Positions 40,457-48,391 of a stretch of DNA of 64,000 bases are shown here, one piece after another. The notes below the pieces were generated by a model that made no database searches, was not told the DNA's origin, and worked only from the letters and a program-made list of their open reading frames with translations. Each line of letters opens with the position of its first letter. Within the stretch, counting starts at the first letter, position 1. Origin of the DNA: JB111 sp049856295. GTDB taxonomy: Bacteria; Actinomycetota; Actinomycetes; Actinomycetales; Actinomycetaceae. The position numbers were made by a program, and so were the translations under genes. The stretch covers positions 1 to 64,000 of the forward strand of contig NZ_JBNDMZ010000003.1 of NCBI RefSeq assembly GCF_049856295.1, given 5' to 3'.

Positions 40457-41752
40457 TCATGCTAGATCCGCGTCCTCGAGCAGCGCAGTGACCGTGGACA
40501 CCGCGGACGGGAGGTCGGAGGCCAGTATCGCCTCGGGCGGAACGCGGCGCGGCAGACCGGGCCCGACGAGCACGACCTCGGGCCGGCGGTCACGTCGCGA
40601 CCTCGCCAGGGCTCGCACGCTCGCGGCACGTCCGAATCCGACGACGACGGTCACCCCCGACTCCCGGACCGTGAGGTCGGCGAGCGCCTCCGTGGGCACG
40701 CGGTGCCGACCGACCCGGCGCAGGAGGCTCGAGATCCCGCGCTCCCCCATCGCGCCGGCGAACACGTGCGCGGCGAGGACGTGCTTGGGAGTCGTGTGCA
40801 CGACGACCCGCACGCGATCCTCGACGTCGTGCGCCAGGACGTCCGTGCGCACGACCTCGAGGGCGCAGCCCGTGAGCACCGTGATGCCGTCGCTGCCCGG
40901 AGCCTGCGGCTCCGCGCCGACGGCGAGCAGGTCGCAGGTCGGAGCAAGCAGCCGCATCCAGGTCGAGCTCCACCCGTGGGCGTCGACGTGCCGCGAGATC
41001 GCGAGCCGCACGTCGTTGACGTCGCCGGCCGCGGCCGCGGCGCCGAGGGACTGGACGTCGAGACTGGTTGCCGTGCTGGCGACGGGCATGACCTCGCCGT
41101 GGCCGGTCGGGCGCTGCGTGACCGCCCGGGCGGCGTCGGACGGGCTCACCCCGGAGAGCGTGAGTGCCCGCATCCGCTCCAGGCGCACGACGTCGGCCGG
41201 CCCGTATCGACGGCGGTCCCCCGCGCGGTGGTCGCTCGGCCCGAGACCGTAGCGCCGGTCCCAGCTGCGCAGCGTCGAGGTCGCGATGCCGAGCCGCTCG
41301 GCCAGCGCACCGACGGTCAGCGGCGCCTCCCCGTGCATAACGCGCGGGACGTCGAACCGGGCGCCCGAGTCCGGGCGCGTACGGCCCTGGGGCGACGCAC
41401 CCGCACCGGCATCGGCATCGGCATCGGCATCGGCATCAGCATCAGCATCAGCATCAGCGTCGTCGTCGGCCCCGCCGGCAGGCCGCTCGTCGTCGGACGC
41501 GGCGACGTCTCGATCGACACCGTTCGACCCCGCGTCGTTGCGCTCTCCGCCGTCGAGGCCTACCCGCACACGCTCGCCGGTGAGATCGCGAACATCGTCA
41601 TGTCCGTTAAGGGATCCGCCCACGACGGCGGCCCCGGGCTGGACCGGCACGGACCCGTCGATGTACGTGCCGTCGATCTGCTCGACCGCGTCCGCCAGCT
41701 CACCCATGGCTCCGCCGGGCGCGACCCCGTCGGTTCCCTGGCGAGCAGCCAT
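40457..41752 (-). CDS. MerR family regulator with possible B12-binding-like C-terminal domain
   Basis: 431 residues. A long acidic N-terminus (about 1-135) includes a run of about eleven Asp-Ala pairs. A MerR helix-turn-helix follows (LTVGALAERLGIATSTLRSW, RRYGLGPSDHRAGDRRRYG), then a helical segment (LAISRHVDAHGWSSTWMRLL). The last part is Rossmann-like (VRVVVHTTPKHVLAAHVFAGAMGERG, VVVGFGRAASVRALA), resembling the layout of CarH/LitR-type cobalamin photoreceptors. The W-x9-EH cobalamin signature is not visible, so cofactor binding is doubtful. GGAGG lies 10 bases before the ATG at 41752. Mycobacteria have sigD near this position, between whiB3 and guaB2. Confidence 0.7.
   Translation of the reverse strand: MAARQGTDGVAPGGAMGELADAVEQIDGTYIDGSVPVQPGAAVVGGSLNGHDDVRDLTGERVRVGLDGGERNDAGSNGVDRDVAASDDERPAGGADDDADADADADADADADADAGAGASPQGRTRPDSGARFDVPRVMHGEAPLTVGALAERLGIATSTLRSWDRRYGLGPSDHRAGDRRRYGPADVVRLERMRALTLSGVSPSDAARAVTQRPTGHGEVMPVASTATSLDVQSLGAAAAAGDVNDVRLAISRHVDAHGWSSTWMRLLAPTCDLLAVGAEPQAPGSDGITVLTGCALEVVRTDVLAHDVEDRVRVVVHTTPKHVLAAHVFAGAMGERGISSLLRRVGRHRVPTEALADLTVRESGVTVVVGFGRAASVRALARSRRDRRPEVVLVGPGLPRRVPPEAILASDLPSAVSTVTALLEDADLA
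40459..40464 (-). promoter_or_regulatory. -10-like element of guaB
   Basis: TAGCAT on the minus strand, six bases before the ATG and within the end of the MerR-like gene. Confidence 0.5.
41408..41455. repeat. In-frame hexanucleotide repeat coding for Asp-Ala pairs
   Basis: Five GGCATC units followed by three AGCATC units on the plus strand, read on the minus strand as Asp-Ala. Eight hexamers in all, the same count as at 35967-36014. Length change would alter the acidic linker without a frameshift. Confidence 0.9.
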
Positions 41753-41897
41753 GCTCCATCCTCCGTCGGTCGGGCCGGGTCGGCAATCCGTAGACGTCCA
41801 ACCTATGCAGATCCGGTGCACGCGCAACAGGAGACACACAGCGACGACGGCACGGTGTGCCGCCACGCACCCCCTTGCCCAACTTTCGCGCAAGCAA

Positions 41898-41903
41898 TAA
41901 CCT
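41898..41903 (+). promoter_or_regulatory. Candidate -10 of the WhiB gene
   Basis: TAACCT in a locally AT-rich stretch about 60 bases before the ATG. It predicts a leader of about 55 nt. Confidence 0.35.
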
Positions 41904-41965
41904 GTTGATGAATGGTCTGCGCCGGATCCCGGTCCGGACCACGGTGAACTTCTGAGGAGGCCCCC

Positions 41966-42268
41966 ATGGCCGAGCTGTCCCGCCTTCCCGGCCCGCTCCT
42001 GGACGTCTGGAGCTGGCAGGCCGACGGCTCGTGCCGCCAGGTGGACCCGGAGCAGTTCTTCCACCCCGAGGGCGAACGCGGCGGGGTCCGACGCCGGCGT
42101 GACGACGCGGCCAAGGCCATCTGCTCCCGCTGCCCCGTCATCGAGCAGTGCCGGGACCACGCCCTGACGGTTCGCGAGCCGTACGGGGTCTGGGGCGGGA
42201 TGAGCGAGGACGAGCGCGCGGCGGTCTACCGCAGCGAGCGTCGGCGAGCGACACCGAAGGCCGGCTGA
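41966..42268 (+). CDS. WhiB family iron-sulfur transcriptional regulator
   Basis: 100 residues. The four cluster cysteines are C23, C53, C56 and C62 (CSRCPVIEQC), followed by the GVWGG turn at 74-78 and the basic tail SERRRATPKAG that contacts DNA. WhiB proteins bind a 4Fe-4S cluster and act with the principal sigma factor in redox or developmental control. Its position next to groES recalls mycobacterial whiB3, but synteny alone does not prove which paralogue it is. GAGGAGG precedes the ATG by five bases. Confidence 0.93.
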   Translation: MAELSRLPGPLLDVWSWQADGSCRQVDPEQFFHPEGERGGVRRRRDDAAKAICSRCPVIEQCRDHALTVREPYGVWGGMSEDERAAVYRSERRRATPKAG

Positions 42269-42341
42269 CCAACCCGGTCTGCCCAGCCGAAGCCGGACCG
42301 ACCCCCGACCACCCGACGCACCCGGCCGGCCCACAGACACG

Positions 42342-42378
42342 GAAGGGCCCCGCGACCGACATGGTCGCGGGGCCCTTC
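42342..42378. terminator. Bidirectional terminator between whiB-like gene and groES
   Basis: Perfect 16-bp stem (42342-42357 with 42363-42378) and a five-base loop, GACAT. It lies between convergent genes and includes GGGCCCCGCG. It is the strongest hairpin in the window. Confidence 0.9.
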
Positions 42379-42397
42379 GCTGTGCTGGTGACGCTGG

Positions 42398-42694
42398 TCA
42401 GCGGTCGACCACCGCGAGCAGGTCGCGGGCCGACAGCACGAGGTACTCCTCGCCCGCGTACTTGACCTCGGTGCCGCCGTACTTGCTGTAGAGCACGACG
42501 TCGCCCACGGCGACGTCCATCGGCACGCGCTGGCCGTTGTCGTCGACACGGCCGGGGCCGACCGCGACGACGGTGCCCTCCTGGGGCTTCTCCTTGGCGG
42601 TGTCCGGGATGACGAGACCGGACGCGGTGGTCTGCTCGGCCTCGAGGGTCTGGACGACCACGCGGTCCTCGAGCGGCTTGATGGAGACCGACAC
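42398..42694 (-). CDS. groES: Co-chaperonin GroES
   Basis: 98 residues. Typical motifs are IKPLEDRVVVQTLEAEQTTASGLVIPD (mobile loop) and VGDVVLYSKYGGTEVKYAGEEYLVL. It caps the GroEL chamber during protein folding. There is no groEL directly downstream: the next gene is the convergent WhiB gene, so groEL must lie elsewhere. The GTG start has GGGAGG close upstream. A CIRCE operator lies 120 bases upstream of the start, so HrcA repression is expected. Confidence 0.97.
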   Translation of the reverse strand: MSVSIKPLEDRVVVQTLEAEQTTASGLVIPDTAKEKPQEGTVVAVGPGRVDDNGQRVPMDVAVGDVVLYSKYGGTEVKYAGEEYLVLSARDLLAVVDR

Positions 42695-42798
42695 TGCGGA
42701 CCTCCCCTTCCTACGTATGGAATGGATCTCTGACTGTCGTCCTCAGCCTCGCTCCCGCCGTCGCGGGGGTCGGGCGCGTGGTGAGTCCGTCAGTGCCC

Positions 42799-42804
42799 AG
42801 ACTA
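42799..42804 (-). promoter_or_regulatory. -10 element of groES
   Basis: TAGTCT on the minus strand. TTGCGC, 18 bases upstream (42828-42823), is a fair -35 and lies inside the CIRCE element, so repressor binding would block polymerase. Confidence 0.6.
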
Positions 42805-42813
42805 GGTCGCCAG

Positions 42814-42840
42814 TTAGCACTCGCGCAATCAGAGTGCCAA
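42814..42840. promoter_or_regulatory. CIRCE operator (HrcA binding site)
   Basis: TTAGCACTC-N9-GAGTGCCAA, matching the consensus TTAGCACTC-N9-GAGTGCTAA at 17 of 18 arm positions. It controls groES on the minus strand. Confidence 0.95.
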
Positions 42841-42874
42841 CCGTGAGCGGGCGTCGGCCGGCGGCACCCTCTGC

Positions 42875-42880
42875 GACCAT
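42875..42880 (+). promoter_or_regulatory. -10-like element of the methyltransferase gene
   Basis: GACCAT, six bases before the ATG at 42887. Confidence 0.45.
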
Positions 42881-42886
42881 GACCGG

Positions 42887-44095
42887 ATGGAGCTCGAGAC
42901 CGCACGCACCCTCGCCTCGACCGAGGGCCGCGCGATGCTCGCGGCGCTGCCGCCCTACTCCGCGGCGACCGCCGACCACATGAACTCACGGCTGCGCGCC
43001 CACGGCATGGCCCCCGACCTCGCCGCCGCCGCCCTCACCCAGCTCGCCCTGCGCGCCGAGGCCGCCGACCGCCTCGGCCCCGTCGCCGACCTCCTGCTCC
43101 TCACGCGCACCGGCCTCGAGCAGGCGACCCGCACCGTCGTCGCCGCGCACCACGCGCACCGCTTCCGCCGCGCCGAGGTCGACCTCGTCGCGGACCTCGG
43201 CTGCGGGCTCGGCCTGGACTCGCTCGCGATCGCGGGCCTCGGCACGCGCGTCCTCGCCGTCGAGCGGGACCCCGTCACCGCGACGTTCGCCCGGGCGAAC
43301 CTCGAGCCCTTCGACGGCGCCGAGGTCCGCGAGGGGGACGCCCTCGAGATCGACCTGCCCGACGTCGGCGCGGACGCACTGTGGGCCGACCCCGCCCGGC
43401 GCGACGCGGCCGGTCGGCGCCTCGCGGACCCCGAGAGCTGGGGACCGCCGCTGTCCGCCGTCGTCGCCCGCGCCCGGTCCGTGCGCGCGGCCGGCATCAA
43501 GGTCGCTCCCGGCATCGACCTCGACCACGTCCCCGACGACGCGCACGCGCAGTGGGTGTCCGTCGACCGCGAGGTGGTCGAGGCCGCCCTCTGGTTCGGC
43601 GACGCAGCCCCGGAAGGCCCCGGCCGCTCCGCCCTCGTGCTGACCGACGAGCAGCCGCACCTGCTCGCGCCCGAGCAGGGCGGGCCCCGGCCCCCGTCCG
43701 CCCCGCACGAGGAGGCGCCGGTCGCGCCGCTCGGGGCCTACCTGCACGAGCCCGACGGCGCCGTCATCCGCGCCGGTCTCGTCGCCGAGCTCGGCCGCCG
43801 GCTCGGAGCAGGCGTCGTCTCCGAGCGGATCGCGTACCTCACCTCCGACGAGCCCGCCGGTTCCCCGTTCGCCCGCTCCTACCGGGTCCTCGAGCAGGTC
43901 GACGCCGGCGCGAAGGGCCTGGCCCGCGCCCTCGCGGCCCGCGAGATCGGGGATCTGACCATCAAGCAGCGCGGCTCCGGGGTCAAGGTCGAGGACGTCC
44001 GCCGTCGGCTGCGCCTCACGGGCCCGAACCGGGCGACCCTCGTGCTCACGCGCGCGCAGGGCAGGCACGTGGCGCTCCTGGTCGAGCCGGTCTGA
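42887..44095 (+). CDS. Class I SAM-dependent methyltransferase with THUMP-like C-terminal domain
   Basis: 402 residues. A helical N-terminal domain is followed by a Rossmann methyltransferase fold: motif I VADLGCGLGLDSLAIAG, acidic motif II VLAVERDPVTATFA, and WADPARRD. The C-terminal third (GLARALAAREIGDLTIKQ, RGSGVKVEDVRRRLRL) resembles the THUMP-like domain found in actinobacterial enzymes of this type. RNA is the likely target because THUMP domains bind RNA, but the substrate is not known. Start follows GACCAT by six bases. It is divergent from groES. Confidence 0.85.
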   Translation: MELETARTLASTEGRAMLAALPPYSAATADHMNSRLRAHGMAPDLAAAALTQLALRAEAADRLGPVADLLLLTRTGLEQATRTVVAAHHAHRFRRAEVDLVADLGCGLGLDSLAIAGLGTRVLAVERDPVTATFARANLEPFDGAEVREGDALEIDLPDVGADALWADPARRDAAGRRLADPESWGPPLSAVVARARSVRAAGIKVAPGIDLDHVPDDAHAQWVSVDREVVEAALWFGDAAPEGPGRSALVLTDEQPHLLAPEQGGPRPPSAPHEEAPVAPLGAYLHEPDGAVIRAGLVAELGRRLGAGVVSERIAYLTSDEPAGSPFARSYRVLEQVDAGAKGLARALAAREIGDLTIKQRGSGVKVEDVRRRLRLTGPNRATLVLTRAQGRHVALLVEPV

Positions 44096-44177
44096 GACCC
44101 CGGGCGACATCACCGTCCCGCGCTGACACGATCCGGGACGGCCCCTCCGGCGCACGCGCACGGGCCGAGCACCGGTG

Positions 44178-44183
44178 CACAAT
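44178..44183 (+). promoter_or_regulatory. -10-like element of the ybdK-like gene
   Basis: CACAAT, six bases before the GTG at 44190. Confidence 0.4.
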
Positions 44184-44189
44184 GTCGCC

Positions 44190-45299
44190 GTGCCTGTCGA
44201 GTTCGGATCGTCGGAGCGCTCGACCCTCGGCGTCGAGTGGGAGCTCCAGGTGCTCGACGCGGGCACGGGCGAGCTGCGCAGCGACGGGCTCGAGCTCATC
44301 GACGACCTGCGGGCGCCCGGCGGAGCACCGCACCCGCGCCTCGCGCACGAGCTGCTCGCCAACACGGTCGAGATCGTCACGGGCGTGCACGACTCCGTCG
44401 CCTCCGCGCTCACGGAGGTCCGCGACGTCCTCGCCGAGCTCACGGAGGCGGCCGGGCGGCGCGGGCTCGTCCTCGCCGGCGGCGGCACCCACCCGACGGC
44501 GGACCCCCAGGCCCAGCCGACGACCACGGGCTACGAGCGGCTGCTCAGGCGCACCGGGTGGTGGGGCCGCGAGATGCTCATCTACGGGCTGCACGTGCAC
44601 GTCGGGGTCGAGCGGCGGGAGAAGGCGCTCCCGATCATGCGCGGCGTCCTCGACCGGATCGGCACCCTCCTCGCCCTCTCGGCCGCCTCCCCCGTATGGC
44701 GCGGCACCGACACCGGCTACGCCTCCAACCGCACGATGATGTTCCAGCAGCTCCCCACGGCGGGCCTCCCGGACGTCATGCGCACGTGGGAGGACTACGA
44801 GCGGGTGGTCGAGCAGCTCGTCGCGTCCGACGTCATCGCGCGGCGCAACGAGACGCGCTGGGACGTACGGCCCACGCAGTTCGGCACGGTCGAGTCCCGC
44901 ATCTGCGACTCACCGCCGACCCTCGCCGAGGTCACCGCCCTCACCGCGCTCAACGTCTGCCTGGTGGACGCGGTCTCCCAGGCCATCGACGACGGCGAGG
45001 AGCCCGCCGCGCTCCCCCGCTGGCTGACGGCCGAGAACCGCTGGCGCGCGGCGCGCTTCGGCCTCGACACCGACTTCGTCACCGACAGCTCCGGCGGCTC
45101 GCTCGACGCGCGGGACTCGGTCCGCGCGCTACTCACCGAGCTCGCGCCGGCCGCGCACCGCCTCGGCTGCGCGCCGGAGCTCGCGCTCGTCGAGGACATC
45201 CTGGGGCGCGGCGCGTCCTACGAGCGTCAGCGGGCCTGGGCGGAGGCGGACGGGTGGGACGGCGTCGCGCTGCGGCTCGCCGGCGAGCTGACGGGCTGA
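44190..45299 (+). CDS. YbdK-type carboxylate-amine ligase (glutamate-cysteine ligase family 2)
   Basis: 369 residues. Family motifs are STLGVEWELQVLDAGTGEL, ELLANTVEIVTG, LAGGGTHPTADPQ, IYGLHVHVGV, ASNRTMMFQQLPTAG and VESRICDSPPTLAEV. Members of this family form gamma-glutamyl-cysteine weakly in vitro; in actinobacteria the physiological substrate is uncertain. I chose the GTG at 44190 because of its six-base distance from CACAAT; an in-frame GTG at 44175 would add five residues. The stop codon lies inside an 8-bp tandem repeat. Confidence 0.88.
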   Translation: MPVEFGSSERSTLGVEWELQVLDAGTGELRSDGLELIDDLRAPGGAPHPRLAHELLANTVEIVTGVHDSVASALTEVRDVLAELTEAAGRRGLVLAGGGTHPTADPQAQPTTTGYERLLRRTGWWGREMLIYGLHVHVGVERREKALPIMRGVLDRIGTLLALSAASPVWRGTDTGYASNRTMMFQQLPTAGLPDVMRTWEDYERVVEQLVASDVIARRNETRWDVRPTQFGTVESRICDSPPTLAEVTALTALNVCLVDAVSQAIDDGEEPAALPRWLTAENRWRAARFGLDTDFVTDSSGGSLDARDSVRALLTELAPAAHRLGCAPELALVEDILGRGASYERQRAWAEADGWDGVALRLAGELTG

Positions 45300-45348
45300 C
45301 GAGCTGACGAGCTGACGAGCTGACGGGCTGACGGGCTGACGGGCTGAG
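45287..45348. repeat. Tandem 8-bp repeat spanning a stop codon
   Basis: Seven copies of GCTGACGR plus a partial eighth. The ybdK-like stop codon is in the second copy. Because the unit is not a multiple of three, copies upstream of the stop could change the reading frame. Confidence 0.9.
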
Positions 45349-45359
45349 GTTCCCTCCCG

Positions 45360-46403
45360 TCAGACGAGCACGCTGGTCGTCGGCATCGCGGAGTCGGCAC
45401 CGAAGTCCAGGTCCGACGCCGGAAGACCCGCCTCGACGACCGCGCTCCCCAGCGCGGCGATCATCGCACCGTTGTCGGTGCAGAACCTGATCGGCGGGAT
45501 CCGCACGTCGACCCCGGCCTCCGCCCCGCGCTCGGCGAGCAGCTCGCGCAGCCGGGAGTTGGCGGAGAATCCCCCTCCGACGACGAGGACCTCCGCCCCC
45601 CTGTCCGCGCACGCCCGGAGCGCCTTGGTGACGAGGACGTCGGCGACCGCCTCGGAGAAGCCGGCCGCGACGTCCGCCGCCGGGATCTCCTCCCCGCGCG
45701 CCGTCCGGGCCTCGAGGTCGCGGGCGACCGCGGTCTTGAGGCCGGAGAACGAGAAGTTGTACGCGTGCCGCTCGCGGTCCTTCGGCGCGGTCAGGCCCCG
45801 CGGGTAGCGGATCGCCTCCCGGTCGCCGGTGGCGGCCAGCCGGTCGACGTGCGGGCCGCCCGGGTACGGCAGGCCGAGCAGGCGACCCACCTTGTCGAAG
45901 GCCTCGCCGGCGGCGTCGTCGAGGGTCTCGCCGAGCAGCGTGACGTCGGTGATGTCGTCCCCGACGGCGAGCAGGGTCGTGTGCCCGCCGGAGACGACGA
46001 GCGCCACCGACCGGGCGGGGACGGGCCCGTGCACGAGGGCGTCGACGGCCGCGTGCCCGATGACGTGGTTGACGCCGAGGAGCGGCCGGTCGATCGACAG
46101 CGCGAGCGCCTTCGCCGCCGCCACCCCCACCGTGAGCGAACCGACGAGCCCGGGGCCCGCCGTCACCGCGACGGCGTCGACGTCCGTGAGGTCGACCTCC
46201 GCGCGCTCGAGGGCCGCGTCGAGCGTGGGCCCGAACGCCTCGAGGTGGGCGCGCGACGCGATCTCCGGGATGATCCCGCCGAACCTCGCGTGGTCGTCCA
46301 TCGACGACGCCGTGACGTCGGTGAGCAGCTCCGTGCCCCGGACCAGCGCCACGCCGGTCTCGTCGCAGGAGGTCTCGATGCCGAGGACGAGCGGTGAGGT
46401 CAC
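45360..46403 (-). CDS. tsaD: tRNA N6-threonylcarbamoyladenosine synthase subunit TsaD
   Basis: 347 residues. It is the catalytic subunit transferring threonylcarbamoyl to A37 of ANN-decoding tRNAs, with TsaB and TsaE. Motifs are LGIETSCDETGVALV, GPGLVGSLTVGVAAAKAL, the metal site NHVIGHAAVDAL, LVVSGGHTTLL, and DDAAGEAFDKVGRLLGLPYPGGP. The end has FCTDNGAMIAALG. The GTG follows TACCAT by six bases. It lies 31 bases after ilvD on the same strand, far from tsaB and tsaE (53269-55594). Confidence 0.96.
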   Translation of the reverse strand: MTSPLVLGIETSCDETGVALVRGTELLTDVTASSMDDHARFGGIIPEIASRAHLEAFGPTLDAALERAEVDLTDVDAVAVTAGPGLVGSLTVGVAAAKALALSIDRPLLGVNHVIGHAAVDALVHGPVPARSVALVVSGGHTTLLAVGDDITDVTLLGETLDDAAGEAFDKVGRLLGLPYPGGPHVDRLAATGDREAIRYPRGLTAPKDRERHAYNFSFSGLKTAVARDLEARTARGEEIPAADVAAGFSEAVADVLVTKALRACADRGAEVLVVGGGFSANSRLRELLAERGAEAGVDVRIPPIRFCTDNGAMIAALGSAVVEAGLPASDLDFGADSAMPTTSVLV

Positions 46404-46409
46404 CCGAGG

Positions 46410-46415
46410 ATGGTA
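46410..46415 (-). promoter_or_regulatory. -10-like element of tsaD
   Basis: TACCAT on the minus strand, six bases before the GTG. Confidence 0.5.
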
Positions 46416-46434
46416 CGCGCGGCGCGGTTCCGGC

Positions 46435-48297
46435 TCAGACGGTCTCCGGGACGAGCCGGACCGCCCCCTTGTCGGCGGACTGGGCGAACGCCGCATAGGC
46501 CCGGAGCGCCGGGGTGACCTTCCTGGGCCGCGGCTCCCGCGGCCGGTAGCCTCCGCCCTCCTCGAGGGCCGCCCGACGCCGCTCGAGCTCGTCGTCCGGG
46601 ACCTCGAGCCGCATGCTGCGCCGGGGGATGTCGATGGTGATCGTGTCCCCCTCCTCGACGAGCGCGATCGTGCCGCCTGCCGCTGCCTCGGGCGAGACGT
46701 GCCCGATCGACAGCCCCGAGGTGCCGCCGGAGAACCGCCCGTCGGTGATGAGCGCGCACGCCTTCCCGAGGCCGAGCCCCTTGAGGTAGGAGGTCGGGTA
46801 GAGCATCTCCTGCATCCCCGGTCCGCCCTTGGGTCCTTCGTACCGGATGACGACGACGTCGCCCTCGCTCACCTCCTTGCCGAGGATCCGCTGCACGGCC
46901 TCCTCCTGCGACTCGCAGACCACTGCGGGCCCGGTGAACGTCCAGATCGACTCGTCGACGCCTGCCGTCTTGACGACGGCGCCGTCGGGGGCGATGTTGC
47001 CGCGCAGGACGCCGAGGCCGCCGTCCTTGGAGTAGGCGTGCGCGAAGGAGCGGATGCAGCCGTGGGTGTCGTCGAGGTCGAGCCCGGCCCAGCGCTCGGA
47101 CTGGGAGAACGCCGTCGAGGAGCGTCGCCCGCCGGGGGCGGCGTGCCACAGCTCGACGGCCTCGTCCGTCGCGCGCCCGCTGCGCACGTCCCACTCGTCG
47201 AGCCAGGCGCCGAGCGTCTGCGCGTGCACCGTGTGGACGTCCTCGTCGAGCAGCCCGGCGCGGCGCAGCTCGCCCAGCAGGGCGGGGATGCCGCCGGCGC
47301 GGTGGACGTCCTCCATATAGTAGGTCCGGCCCTCGGCGACGTTGGGGGCGACCTTCGCCAGGCACGGCACGCGGCGCGAGACCTCGTCGATCTCCTCGAG
47401 CCCGAACGCGACCCCGGCCTCGCTCGCCGCCGCGAGCAGGTGGAGGATCGTGTTGGTCGAGCCGCCCATCGCGATGTCGAGCGCCATCGCGTTCCCGAAC
47501 GCCGCAGGCGTCGCGATGCTCAGCGGGAGGACGGTGTCGTCGTCGTCCTCGTAGTACCGGCGCGTGATGTCGACGACGAGCGAGCCGGCCTTCTCGTACA
47601 GCGCGCGACGGGCGGTGTGGGTGGCGAGGACCGAGCCGTTCCCGGGCAGCGAGAGGCCGATCGCCTCGGTCAGGCAGTTCATCGAGTTCGCGGTGAACAT
47701 GCCGGAGCACGAGCCGCACGTGGGGCAGGCCGCCTCCTCGATGCGCATGAGGTCGGCGTCGGACACACTCTCGTTGACGGCCTCGGACATCGCGTCGACG
47801 AGGTCGAGGGTGCGCACCGTGCCGTCGACGAGCGTGGCCCGGCCGGACTCCATCGGCCCGCCCGAGACGAACACCGTGGGCACGTTGAGCCGCAGCGCGG
47901 CGAGCAGCATCCCGGGCGTGATCTTGTCGCAGTTCGAGATGCACACGAGCGCGTCCGCGCAGTGCGCGTTGACCATGTACTCCACCGAGTCGGCGATGAG
48001 GTCGCGCGAGGGCAGGGAGTAGAGCATGCCGTCGTGCCCCATGGCGATGCCGTCGTCCACCGCGATCGTGTTGAACTCGCGGGCGATGCCGCCGGCCTCC
48101 TGGATGGCCTCGGAGACGATCCGGCCGACCGGGGCGAGGTGGGTGTGGCCGGGGACGAACTCGGTGAAGGAGTTCGCCACGGCGATCACCGGCTTGCGGC
48201 CGATGTCGCCGCCGGCCACGCCGGAGGCGCGCATGAGGGCGCGGGCGCCGGCCATGTTGCGGCCGTGGGTGACGGTGCGGGAGCGGTACGCGGGCAT
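46435..48297 (-). CDS. ilvD: Dihydroxy-acid dehydratase
   Basis: 620 residues, close to the E. coli length. It dehydrates dihydroxy acids in valine, isoleucine and leucine (and pantothenate) synthesis. Cluster-ligand cysteines are in LVCISNCDKITPGML and AACPTCGSCSGMFTANSM, and other motifs are AMGGSTNTILHLLA and GRFSGGTSGLSIGHVSPEAA. GGGAGGA lies about eight bases before the ATG. No other ilv gene is near, and pantothenate kinase (coaA) is 12 kb away. It is divergent from an XRE regulator. Confidence 0.97.
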   Translation of the reverse strand: MPAYRSRTVTHGRNMAGARALMRASGVAGGDIGRKPVIAVANSFTEFVPGHTHLAPVGRIVSEAIQEAGGIAREFNTIAVDDGIAMGHDGMLYSLPSRDLIADSVEYMVNAHCADALVCISNCDKITPGMLLAALRLNVPTVFVSGGPMESGRATLVDGTVRTLDLVDAMSEAVNESVSDADLMRIEEAACPTCGSCSGMFTANSMNCLTEAIGLSLPGNGSVLATHTARRALYEKAGSLVVDITRRYYEDDDDTVLPLSIATPAAFGNAMALDIAMGGSTNTILHLLAAASEAGVAFGLEEIDEVSRRVPCLAKVAPNVAEGRTYYMEDVHRAGGIPALLGELRRAGLLDEDVHTVHAQTLGAWLDEWDVRSGRATDEAVELWHAAPGGRRSSTAFSQSERWAGLDLDDTHGCIRSFAHAYSKDGGLGVLRGNIAPDGAVVKTAGVDESIWTFTGPAVVCESQEEAVQRILGKEVSEGDVVVIRYEGPKGGPGMQEMLYPTSYLKGLGLGKACALITDGRFSGGTSGLSIGHVSPEAAAGGTIALVEEGDTITIDIPRRSMRLEVPDDELERRRAALEEGGGYRPREPRPRKVTPALRAYAAFAQSADKGAVRLVPETV

Positions 48298-48368
48298 CCA
48301 CCCATCCTCCCCCGCCCCGGCCGGCCGACCGGACGATCCGGGGCCGAGAGCCGGATGCGGGTGGTACC

Positions 48369-48383
48369 GGTACTCGCAGTACC
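48369..48383. promoter_or_regulatory. Candidate operator upstream of the XRE regulator
   Basis: GGTACT-CGC-AGTACC is a perfect six-base inverted repeat overlapping the -10-like TACCAT, with an extra GGTACC just before it. Autorepression is a reasonable guess. Confidence 0.5.
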
Positions 48384-48385
48384 AT
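48380..48385 (+). promoter_or_regulatory. -10-like element of the XRE regulator gene
   Basis: TACCAT, six bases before the GTG at 48392. Confidence 0.5.
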
Positions 48386-48391
48386 CTCCGG

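Noticed and set aside
44175..44190. GTG at 44175 as start of the ybdK-like gene
   Set aside because: It overlaps the likely -10 hexamer; the GTG at 44190 has the six-base spacing shared by most leaderless-looking starts here.
45287..45348. CRISPR array
   Set aside because: The unit is 8 bp without spacers, so it is a simple tandem repeat.
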